From Streptomyces sp. NWU339 (lineage in GTDB: Bacteria > Actinomycetota > Actinomycetes > Streptomycetales > Streptomycetaceae): a DNA stretch of 64,000 bases. A program made the position numbers and the translations under genes. Below are positions 28,998 to 36,431 of the stretch, piece by piece (within the stretch, counting starts at the first letter, position 1; every line of letters starts with the position of its first letter). The stretch spans positions 62,001-126,000 of the forward strand of contig NZ_QFRK01000018.1 in the NCBI RefSeq assembly GCF_003143855.1, written 5' to 3'. The notes beneath the pieces were generated by a model that saw nothing but the letters and a program-made list of their open reading frames with translations, searched no databases and had not been told where the DNA came from.

Positions 28998-31453
28998 CAG
29001 GACGGGCCCGCCACCACCGCCACCGTCTTCGGCATGGGCACTCCCGAGCCGTCGCGGCGCGGGTCGGGTTCCGGCAGGTCGACCGGAGCGCCGTTCTTCT
29101 GTGAAGCGCGGGCCGGAGCGGGACCGGCCCAGGCCAGGGACAGGCAGTCCTCGCCCTTGAGGAACCGCTGGCAGCGCACCCCGCCGGTGGCCCGGCCCTT
29201 GCGCGGGTACTGGTCGAGCGGGGTCAGCTTGGCCGTCGTCTGGACGGAGTCGTCCAGTGTGCCGCGTGAGCCCGCGACCGTGAACACCACTGCGTCCACC
29301 GCCGGATCGACCGCCGTGAAGACGATGACCTTCGCGTCCTCCGCGAGCTTGATGCCCGCCACACCGCCGGCGGGACGGCCCTGCGGACGGACCTGTGCGG
29401 CCTGATAACGCAGCAGCTGCGCGTCGTCCGTGATGAAGACCAGGTCCTCCTCGCCCGTGCGCAGTTCGACGGCGCCGACGATCCGGTCGCCCTCCTTGAG
29501 CGTGATGACCTCCAACTCCTCCTTGTTGGAGGGGTAGTCGGGCACGACGCGCTTGACGACACCCTGCTGTGTGCCGAGCGCCAGGCCCGGCGACGACTCG
29601 TCGAGCGTCGTCAGGCAGACCACCTGCTCGTCCTCCGCGAGGGAGACGAACTCGGCCGTCGGCGCCCCGCCCGAGAGGTTCGGGGTCGGCATGGTCTCCG
29701 GAAGCTGGGGCAGGTCGATGACGTTCACCCGCAGCAGGCGCCCCGCCGAGGTGACCACCCCCACCTCGCCGCGGGCCGTGGCCGGTACCGCCGAGACGAT
29801 CAAGTCGTGCTTGACGCGCTTGGCGCCCGCGTCCACGGGGAACGGCTCCGCGTTCGCCGTACGGGCGAGCAGGCCCGTGGCGGACAGCAGCACCCGGCAC
29901 GGAGCGTCCGCCACCTGAAGCGGTACGGCGGCGGCCGGGACGGCGGCCGAATCCTGCAGGACCGTACGGCGGTCGTTGCCGAACTTCTTGGCCACCGCGG
30001 CCAGTTCGGCCGAGACCAGCTTGCGCAGCTCCGCGTCCGACTCCAGGATGCGGGTCAGCTCCTCGATCTCCTTGTTCAACCGCTCCTGCTCCGCCTCCAG
30101 TTCGATGCGGTCGAACTTGGTGAGGCGGCGCAGGGGGGTGTCCAGGATGTACTGCGTCTGGATGTCGCTCAGGGAGAAGCGCTCCATCAGACGCTGCTTC
30201 GCCTGCGCGGAGTTCTCGCTGGAGCGGATGAGGCGGATGACCTCGTCGATGTCCACCAGGGCGGTGAGCAGGCCCTCGACCAGGTGCAGACGGTCGCGCC
30301 GCTTGCCGCGGCGGAACTCCGAGCGGCGGCGTACGACCTCGAAGCGGTGGTCGAGATAGACCTCGAGCAGTTCCTTGAGGCCCAGGGTGAGCGGCTGGCC
30401 GTCCACCAGGGCCACGTTGTTGATGCCGAAGGACTCCTCCATGGGCGTCAGCTTGTAGAGCTGCTCCAGGACCGCCTCCGGCACGAAGCCGTTCTTGATC
30501 TCGACGACCAGGCGCAGACCGTGCGCGCGGTCGGTGAGGTCCTTGACGTCGGCGATGCCCAGGAGCTTCTTCGAGCCGACCAGGTCCTTGATCTTGGAGA
30601 TCACCTTCTCCGGGCCGACCGTGAACGGCAGCTCGGTGATGACCAGGCCCTTCCTGCGGGCCGTCACGTCCTCCACGGTGACCGTCGCACGGATCTTGAA
30701 GGAGCCGCGGCCCTTCTCGTACGCGTCCCGGATGCCCGGGAGGCCGACGATCCTGCCCCCCGTCGGCAGGTCGGGGCCCGGCACATGGCGCATCAGGGCG
30801 TCGAGATCGGCGTTCGGATACCGGATCAGGTGCCGGGCGGCCGCGATCACCTCGCGGAGGTTGTGCGGCGGCATGTTGGTGGCCATGCCGACCGCGATGC
30901 CCGACGCCCCGTTCACCAGGAGGTTCGGGAACGCGGCGGGCAGGGTCACCGGCTCCCGCTCCTGGCCGTCGTAGTTGGGCGCGAAGTCGACCGTGTCCTC
31001 GTCGATGGACTCGGTCATCAGGCTCGTGGCCTCGGTCATCCGGCTCTCGGTGTACCGCATGGCGGCCGGCGGGTCGTCGTTGCCCAGGGAGCCGAAGTTG
31101 CCGTGGCCGTCGACCAGCGGGACCCGCATCGAGAAGGGCTGCGCCATGCGCACCAGGGCGTCGTAGATCGACGCGTCGCCATGGGGGTGCAGCTTGCCCA
31201 TGACCTCGCCGACCACGCGCGCGCACTTCACATAGCCGCGGTCGGGGCGCAGGCCCATCTCGTTCATCTGGTAGACGATGCGGCGGTGCACCGGCTTCAT
31301 GCCGTCGCGCGCGTCCGGCAGGGCGCGGGAGTAGATGACCGAGTACGCGTACTCGAGGAAGGAGCCCTGCATCTCGTCGACGACGTCGATGTCGAGGATC
31401 CGCTCCTCGTACGAGTCGTCGGGCGGCGGGGTCTTCGTGCTGCGGCGGGCCAT
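28997..31453 (-). CDS. parC: DNA topoisomerase IV subunit A
   Basis: An 818-residue type IIA topoisomerase A subunit, partner of the ParE at 19966-22089. The catalytic Tyr is Y134 in AMRYTESRM; HPHGDASIYDALVRMAQ (residues 89-105) is the quinolone-determining stretch, with Ala94-Ser95 where many homologues have Ser-Ala. The coiled-coil tower and the RYLLDTPLRRLT-like QYILDTPLRRLTKFD follow. The C-terminal beta-pinwheel has repeated strands but no clear GyrA box (QRRGGKG), supporting ParC over GyrA. ATG 31453 has AAGGAG about nine bases upstream. Confidence 0.95.
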   Translation of the reverse strand: MARRSTKTPPPDDSYEERILDIDVVDEMQGSFLEYAYSVIYSRALPDARDGMKPVHRRIVYQMNEMGLRPDRGYVKCARVVGEVMGKLHPHGDASIYDALVRMAQPFSMRVPLVDGHGNFGSLGNDDPPAAMRYTESRMTEATSLMTESIDEDTVDFAPNYDGQEREPVTLPAAFPNLLVNGASGIAVGMATNMPPHNLREVIAAARHLIRYPNADLDALMRHVPGPDLPTGGRIVGLPGIRDAYEKGRGSFKIRATVTVEDVTARRKGLVITELPFTVGPEKVISKIKDLVGSKKLLGIADVKDLTDRAHGLRLVVEIKNGFVPEAVLEQLYKLTPMEESFGINNVALVDGQPLTLGLKELLEVYLDHRFEVVRRRSEFRRGKRRDRLHLVEGLLTALVDIDEVIRLIRSSENSAQAKQRLMERFSLSDIQTQYILDTPLRRLTKFDRIELEAEQERLNKEIEELTRILESDAELRKLVSAELAAVAKKFGNDRRTVLQDSAAVPAAAVPLQVADAPCRVLLSATGLLARTANAEPFPVDAGAKRVKHDLIVSAVPATARGEVGVVTSAGRLLRVNVIDLPQLPETMPTPNLSGGAPTAEFVSLAEDEQVVCLTTLDESSPGLALGTQQGVVKRVVPDYPSNKEELEVITLKEGDRIVGAVELRTGEEDLVFITDDAQLLRYQAAQVRPQGRPAGGVAGIKLAEDAKVIVFTAVDPAVDAVVFTVAGSRGTLDDSVQTTAKLTPLDQYPRKGRATGGVRCQRFLKGEDCLSLAWAGPAPARASQKNGAPVDLPEPDPRRDGSGVPMPKTVAVVAGPS

Positions 31454-31838
31454 CGCTGCCGGCTCCTTGCTGAAGCGTGGGACGGTATCTGACGCGGACC
31501 ATTGTGGACCGCCGCACCGACAACCGGGACCAGGACCCCGCCGCGGCCCTCCGTCGGGGGCCGGGGCCGGTGGCGCGAGCAGAGTACGCGCACGTGCCGT
31601 CGGCGCCGCGGGCGGGCCGGGACCTCGGCCGGCGGAGGGGCGCAGCGCCGGGAGAGACCCCACACGTCGCACGGACCACGTCCGCACCCTTCCGCCCCAC
31701 CCGGAACCCGCGGTTCTCGCTCTGGGCGAACCCGGTCCCCGTCCGGGAACTCCTCGGTGCCCCGGACGCTTGCATACAGTGGCAGGACCGGCACAAACGG
31801 CGGATGCGACGACCGCCTCCGCGATCGAAGGGACGTAC
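31454..31838. other. Divergent region between parC and the M16 peptidase genes
   Basis: These 385 bases hold no convincing gene. Both neighbours read away from it, so it must carry two promoters. TTGCATACAGT at about 31769 contains a possible -10 (CATACA) for the + strand, with its start about 60 bp before the peptidase ATG. Confidence 0.45.
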
Positions 31839-33233
31839 ATGCCCATGGGTCACACGGCCACAGCCCAGGCAGGCTCCGGCGGCCTGACAGCGACCGAGCA
31901 CCGTTTGGCCAACGGCCTGCGCGTGGTGCTCTCCGAGGACCACCTGACCCCCGTCGCGGCGGTGTGCCTCTGGTACGACGTCGGCTCGCGCCACGAAGTC
32001 AAGGGACGCACCGGCCTGGCTCACCTTTTCGAGCACCTGATGTTCCAGGGGTCCGGGCAGGTGAAGGGCAACGGTCACTTCGAGCTGGTCCAGGGCGCCG
32101 GAGGCTCGCTCAACGGCACCACCAGCTTCGAGCGGACCAACTACTTCGAGACCATGCCCGCTCACCAGTTGGAGCTCGCCCTCTGGCTCGAGGCCGACCG
32201 CATGGGCTCCCTGCTGGCCGCCCTGGACGAGGAGTCCATGGAGAACCAGCGGGACGTCGTCAAGAACGAGCGCCGCCAGCGCTACGACAACGTCCCCTAC
32301 GGCACGGCCTTCGAGAAGCTGACCGCCCTCGCCTTCCCGGACGGCCACCCGTACCACCACACGCCCATCGGCTCGATGGCGGACCTGGACGCGGCCACCC
32401 TGGAGGACGCCCGCGCCTTCTTCCGCACGTACTACGCGCCGAACAACGCCGTGCTCTCCGTCGTCGGTGACATCGACCCGGAGCAGACGCTCGCCTGGAT
32501 CGAGAAGTACTTCGGTTCCATCCCCTCCCACGACGGCAAGCCCGAGCCCCGCGACGGCTCGCTGCCCGAGGTCATCGGCGAGGAGCTGCGTGAGCTCGTC
32601 GAGGAGGAGGTTCCCGCGCGTGCGCTGATGGCCGCCTACCGGCTGCCCGAGGACGGCACGCGCGCGAGCGACGCCGCGGACCTGGCGCTCACCGTCCTCG
32701 GCGGCGGCGAGTCCTCCCGGCTCTACAACCGGCTGGTGCGCCGGGACCGTACGGCCGTGGCGGCCGGATTCGGCCTGCTCCGGCTGGCCGGGGCGCCCTC
32801 CCTGGGCTGGCTGGACGTGAAGGCGTCCGGCGACGTGGAGGTGCCGGTCATCGAGGCGGCGATCGACGAGGAGCTCACCCGGTTCGCCGAGGAGGGCCCC
32901 ACGGCCGAGGAGATGGAGCGCGCCCAGGCCCAGTTGGAGCGCGAGTGGCTGGACCGGCTCAGCACCGTCGCCGGCCGGGCCGACGAACTGTGCCGGTACG
33001 CCGTCCTGTTCGGCGACCCGCAGCTCGCCCTCACCGCCGTCGGGCGCATCCTCGACGTGACCGCCGAGGACGTCCGGGAGGTCGCCGAGGCCCGCCTGCG
33101 CCCGGACAACCGCGCGGTGCTCGTCTACGAGCCCGTCGCCCCCGAGGCAGGGGAGTCCGAAGAAGCAGCGGCCTCCGGAACCGAAGAAGCCGCGGCCGCC
33201 GGCACCGACGAGAACGAGGAGACGGCGAAGTGA
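31839..33233 (+). CDS. M16 family zinc peptidase, catalytic subunit
   Basis: A 464-residue pitrilysin/processing-peptidase-type protein. The inverted zinc motif HLFEH is at residues about 65-69 (GLAHLFEHLMFQG), and the distal Glu is in ENQRDVVKNERRQ. The second half has the non-catalytic LuxS/MPP-like fold (ALMAAYRLPEDG, GGGESSRLYNRLVR), giving one complete M16B unit. The C-terminus is Ala/Glu rich. The ATG 31839 follows AAGGGA. The stop overlaps the start of a second M16 gene by four bases. The two probably form a heterodimer like mitochondrial MPP, degrading or processing cytoplasmic peptides. Confidence 0.94.
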   Translation: MPMGHTATAQAGSGGLTATEHRLANGLRVVLSEDHLTPVAAVCLWYDVGSRHEVKGRTGLAHLFEHLMFQGSGQVKGNGHFELVQGAGGSLNGTTSFERTNYFETMPAHQLELALWLEADRMGSLLAALDEESMENQRDVVKNERRQRYDNVPYGTAFEKLTALAFPDGHPYHHTPIGSMADLDAATLEDARAFFRTYYAPNNAVLSVVGDIDPEQTLAWIEKYFGSIPSHDGKPEPRDGSLPEVIGEELRELVEEEVPARALMAAYRLPEDGTRASDAADLALTVLGGGESSRLYNRLVRRDRTAVAAGFGLLRLAGAPSLGWLDVKASGDVEVPVIEAAIDEELTRFAEEGPTAEEMERAQAQLEREWLDRLSTVAGRADELCRYAVLFGDPQLALTAVGRILDVTAEDVREVAEARLRPDNRAVLVYEPVAPEAGESEEAAASGTEEAAAAGTDENEETAK

Positions 33234-34633
33234 CCGAGCTTGCCACGATGGACTTCCACCCCCAGCCGCAGGCGGGCGAGGCCAAGCCCTGGGCCTTCCC
33301 GGCCCCCGAGCGCACCACGCTCGGCAACGGTCTGACCGTCCTGCGCTGCCACCGTCCCGGCCAGCAGATCGTCGCGGTCGAGGTGCTGCTCGACGCGCCC
33401 CTGGAGGCCGAGCCCGACGGTCTCGACGGGGTCGCCACGATCATGGCGAGGGCGTTCTCCGAGGGCACCGACAAGCACTCCGCCGAGGAGTTCGCCGCCG
33501 AACTGGAGCGCTGCGGCGCCACCCTGGACGCCTACGCCGACCACCCCGGCGTGCGCCTGAGCCTCGAGGTGCCGGCCTCACGGCTCGCCAAGGGGCTCGG
33601 GCTGCTCGCCGACGCCCTCAGGGCGCCCGCGTTCGCCGACAGCGAGGTCGAACGCCTCGTCCGCAACCGTCTCGACGAGATCCCGCACGAGCTGGCCAAC
33701 CCCTCCCGTCGTGCCGCCAAGGAACTCTCCAAGGAGCTGTTCCCGGCGACTTCGCGGATGTCCCGCCCGCGGCAGGGCACCGAGGAGACGGTGGTCGGCA
33801 TCGACTCGTCGGCCGTACGCGCCTTCCACGAGAAGCATGTCCGTCCCGCGACCGCCACCGCGGTGGTCGTCGGTGACCTCACCGGCATCGACCTGGACGA
33901 GCTGCTCGGTGACACCCTCGGCTCCTGGACCGGATCGGCCGCCGAGCCGCGGCCCGTTCCGCCGATCGTCGCCGACGACACCGGCCGGGTCGTGATCGTG
34001 GACCGCCCCGGCGCCGTGCAGACGCAGCTGCTGATCGGCCGGGTCGGAGCGGACCGGCACGACCGCGTGTGGCCCGCGCAGGTGCTCGGCACCTACTGCC
34101 TCGGCGGCACCCTCACCTCCCGCCTGGACCGCGTCCTGCGCGAGGAGAAGGGCTACACCTACGGCGTACGGTCGTTCGGCCAGGTCCTGAGGTCCGCGCC
34201 GCCTTCCTCCTCCGGAGGGGCCACGGGCGCGGCCATGCTCGCCATCAGCGGCTCCGTCGACACCCCGAACACCGGGCCCGCGCTCGAGGACCTGTGGACG
34301 GTGCTGCGCACGCTCGCCGCGGAGGGCCTCACGGACGCCGAGCGTGACGTCGCCGTGCAGAACCTGGTGGGGGTCGCGCCGCTCAAGTACGAGACCGCCT
34401 CGGCCGTCGCCGGCACCCTGGCCGACCAGGTGGAGCAGCACCTGGCCGACGACTACCAGGCCGAGCTGTACCGCCGGCTCGCCACCACCGGCACCGTGGA
34501 GGCCACCGCGGCCGTGGTGAACGCCTTCCCGGTGGACCGCCTCGTGACCGTCCTGGTCGGCGACGCGGCGCAGATCAAGGCGCCCGTCGAGGCGCTCGGC
34601 ATCGGCGAGGTCACGGTCGTGCCCGCCGAGTAG
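33230..34633 (+). CDS. M16 family peptidase-like subunit, no zinc motif
   Basis: A 467-residue partner of the preceding M16 protease. The N-terminal fold is conserved (TTLGNGLTVLRCHRPGQQIVAVEVLL) but at the expected zinc site it reads GLDGVATIMARAFSEG without His or Glu, so it should be inactive. YGVRSFGQVLRSAPPSSSGG gives the Arg/Tyr substrate-binding segment of the regulatory half. This division of work, one active and one inactive subunit, matches bacterial M16B pairs. GTG 33230 overlaps the upstream stop (GTGA). A strong terminator follows 31 bp after its stop. Confidence 0.92.
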   Translation: MTELATMDFHPQPQAGEAKPWAFPAPERTTLGNGLTVLRCHRPGQQIVAVEVLLDAPLEAEPDGLDGVATIMARAFSEGTDKHSAEEFAAELERCGATLDAYADHPGVRLSLEVPASRLAKGLGLLADALRAPAFADSEVERLVRNRLDEIPHELANPSRRAAKELSKELFPATSRMSRPRQGTEETVVGIDSSAVRAFHEKHVRPATATAVVVGDLTGIDLDELLGDTLGSWTGSAAEPRPVPPIVADDTGRVVIVDRPGAVQTQLLIGRVGADRHDRVWPAQVLGTYCLGGTLTSRLDRVLREEKGYTYGVRSFGQVLRSAPPSSSGGATGAAMLAISGSVDTPNTGPALEDLWTVLRTLAAEGLTDAERDVAVQNLVGVAPLKYETASAVAGTLADQVEQHLADDYQAELYRRLATTGTVEATAAVVNAFPVDRLVTVLVGDAAQIKAPVEALGIGEVTVVPAE

Positions 34634-34663
34634 CCGGCGCGCGCAAGCGGAGCGCACGCGCGT

Positions 34664-34699
34664 GCGGGCCCTGGTGGCACGAAAGTCACCAGGGCCCGC
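34664..34699 (+). terminator. Terminator of the M16 operon
   Basis: A perfect 13-bp stem (34664-34676 with 34687-34699) and a 10-nt loop, upstream of the c-di-AMP riboswitch. Confidence 0.88.
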
Positions 34700-34847
34700 C
34701 TGTGCCCGGATTGGGGCGGAGAGGTCCTGTCTGCCCTGTGGGATGCGCTACAGAGGACGGGATCCGTTTGAGGATCGGAAGACGCCCCGCTTAGCGTCAT
34801 CCGGGCTGTTCGTCGGGCAGTGCGCCGCACCCGCGGCACCGGACAGC

Positions 34848-35003
34848 CATCGCCGAGTCCCCGCACGGCGCGAGCCAGGGGAGCCGGGGACCCAGTCGTG
34901 CAGTCCCTGGGGTGAATCGGACGCCCGCGCCTGGCGCGAGGGGCCCGTAGGAGACCTTCCTGCTCCGAACCCTTCAGCTACCCGGTAGGCGAGAGGGAAG
35001 GAA
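34848..35003 (+). promoter_or_regulatory. Cyclic di-AMP riboswitch (ydaO/yuaA class)
   Basis: Conserved ydaO blocks appear in order: CCGAGTCCCCG, GCGAGCCAGGGGAGCCGGGG, ACCCA, CCCTGGGGTGAATCGG, GTAGGAGACCTTCCTGCTCC, GAACCCTTCAGCTACCCGG, TAGGCGAGAGGGAAGGA. The class binds c-di-AMP and turns off expression. In Streptomyces it stands before cell-wall peptidase genes, as here. The edges are approximate. Confidence 0.93.
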
Positions 35004-35018
35004 AGGACCACCCACTCC

Positions 35019-35792
35019 ATGGCGTTCACACGCGCCTCCGGGAAGCACCGTCGTCCCGGCCGCATGCACCGCGGCACCGCCAGGGCGGCGGGCGTCGCGG
35101 CCCTCACCACCACCGGCGTGGTCGGCTCCCTCGCGACCCCGGCGTCCGCCGCCGGTCCCGCCGCGCAGCAGACCGGCCTGACCCCCGTCATCGCCATGGG
35201 TGAGGAAGTCGCCGCACGGGTCGACGCCCAGGCGGCCGCCCAGCACGAGGCCGCGCGGGAAGCGGCCCGGGCCGCCGCGCGCGAGGCCGCGGAGGAGGCC
35301 GCGCGGGAGAGGGCGGCAGAGGAGGCCGAGAGGGCCCGCGAGGCCGAGGAGCGTGCCGCGCGGGAGGCCGAGCGCAAGCGCCTCAACACCTTCGTGTCGC
35401 CGATCGCGGGTTCCTACGTCTCGACCGGTTACCTGTCCGGCGGCGCCGTCTGGTCCTCCGGCAGCCACACCGGTGTCGACTTCCACGCCGCGAGCGGCAC
35501 CCCCGTGCTCTCGGTCGGCACGGGCACCGTCGTGGAGGCCGGCTGGGGCGGCGCCTACGGCAACCAGGTCGTCATCAAGATGCACGACGGCACCTACACC
35601 CAGTACGGCCACCTGTCGTCCGTCGCCGTCTCGGTGGGACAGCAGGTCACCCCGGGACAGCGGATCGGCGTCTCCGGTGCCACCGGCAACGTCACCGGCG
35701 CGCATCTGCACTTCGAGGCCCGTACGACCGCCGAGTACGGCTCCGACATCGACCCGGTCGCCTACCTCCGCGCGCACGGCGTGAACCTCTGA
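35019..35792 (+). CDS. Secreted M23 (LytM-type) peptidoglycan peptidase
   Basis: A 257-residue exported enzyme that should cleave peptide cross-links of the cell wall. Residues 1-44 are a signal peptide (RMHRGTARAAGVAALTTTGVVG, cleavage after SAA). Residues about 60-125 are an Ala/Glu/Arg coiled coil. The M23 domain (about 127-257) has SSGSHTGVDFHA and GNVTGAHLHFEA, giving the H-x3-D and H-x-H zinc ligands. A c-di-AMP riboswitch sits in the 5' leader, so synthesis should fall when c-di-AMP is high. ATG 35019 follows GGAAAGGA. This matches the class of c-di-AMP-controlled wall hydrolases in Streptomyces. Confidence 0.94.
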   Translation: MAFTRASGKHRRPGRMHRGTARAAGVAALTTTGVVGSLATPASAAGPAAQQTGLTPVIAMGEEVAARVDAQAAAQHEAAREAARAAAREAAEEAARERAAEEAERAREAEERAAREAERKRLNTFVSPIAGSYVSTGYLSGGAVWSSGSHTGVDFHAASGTPVLSVGTGTVVEAGWGGAYGNQVVIKMHDGTYTQYGHLSSVAVSVGQQVTPGQRIGVSGATGNVTGAHLHFEARTTAEYGSDIDPVAYLRAHGVNL

Positions 35793-35829
35793 CCCGAGGC
35801 GCTCCTGGCCCGAGGCGCGAACCCCGACG

Positions 35830-35854
35830 CCCCGGCTCGGCTCCCGAGCCGGGG
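35830..35854 (+). terminator. Terminator of the M23 peptidase gene
   Basis: An 11-bp perfect stem (35830-35840 with 35844-35854) and a CTC loop, 38 bp after the stop. Confidence 0.82.
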
Positions 35855-35911
35855 CTCTCCGCGTGCCGAGCGGCCGGATGTCCACGGGCGCGGTGTCCTT
35901 CCCGAAAGGAC

Positions 35912-35946
35912 GGAGCCGCGCCGCCCGGAAAGGGCGACGCGGCTCC
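35912..35946 (-). terminator. Terminator of ptsH
   Basis: A 9-bp outer stem (35912-35920 with 35938-35946) and an inner partial stem, 30 bp beyond the ptsH stop on the minus strand. Confidence 0.72.
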
Positions 35947-35975
35947 ACTCGCTGCCGGAGAAACCGGAGAACTCG

Positions 35976-36257
35976 TCAGACGGTCTCGGGGAGCTCCTCG
36001 AGACCCTCGGAGACCAGCTTCGCCAGACGGTCCAGGGCGGCGTCGGCGCCCTCGGCGTCGGAAGCGAGGACGATCTCCTCGCCGCCCTGGGCGCCCAGGC
36101 CCAGGACGGCCAGCATGGAGGCCGCGTTGACGGGGTTGCCGTCAGCCTTGGCGATCGTCACCGGGACGCCTGCGGCCGTGGCGGCTCGGACGAAGATGGA
36201 GGCGGGACGGGCGTGGAGGCCCTCGGCCCAGCCGACGTTGACGCGGCGCTCAGCCAT
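35976..36257 (-). CDS. ptsH: PTS phosphocarrier protein HPr
   Basis: A 93-residue HPr, which carries phosphate from enzyme I to the sugar-specific enzyme II proteins of the PTS. The phospho-His lies in GLHARPAS (His15). Ser residues in NAASMLAVLGLGA correspond to the HPr-kinase site of Firmicutes, though actinomycetes lack that kinase. The ATG 36257 follows AAGGG. It is alone, flanked by terminators on the 3' side and by the divergent acetyltransferase gene. The rest of the PTS is outside the window. Confidence 0.96.
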   Translation of the reverse strand: MAERRVNVGWAEGLHARPASIFVRAATAAGVPVTIAKADGNPVNAASMLAVLGLGAQGGEEIVLASDAEGADAALDRLAKLVSEGLEELPETV

Positions 36258-36431
36258 GTGTTGCTGCCCTTCGGTGTTCAGGTTGTCTAGACCAGTTTCC
36301 CATATCGGGAACCACGCCGGGAGCGGAGCTCGTCCCCGCTCCCGGCGACACCGGACCGCGGCCTCGGTCCGGCTCGTGCACCCACAGACTGCCTCGCGCC
36401 GTCGCCGTACGCGAGCCGTACTCTGGGGCCC

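Noticed and set aside
28965-32531. A 1188-codon minus-strand frame over parC
   Set aside because: It is another frame of the same strand as parC and has no domain; ParC itself is clear at 28997-31453.
35895-35911. A small GTCCTT/AAGGAC hairpin next to the ptsH terminator
   Set aside because: Too short by itself and explained as part of a terminator cluster.
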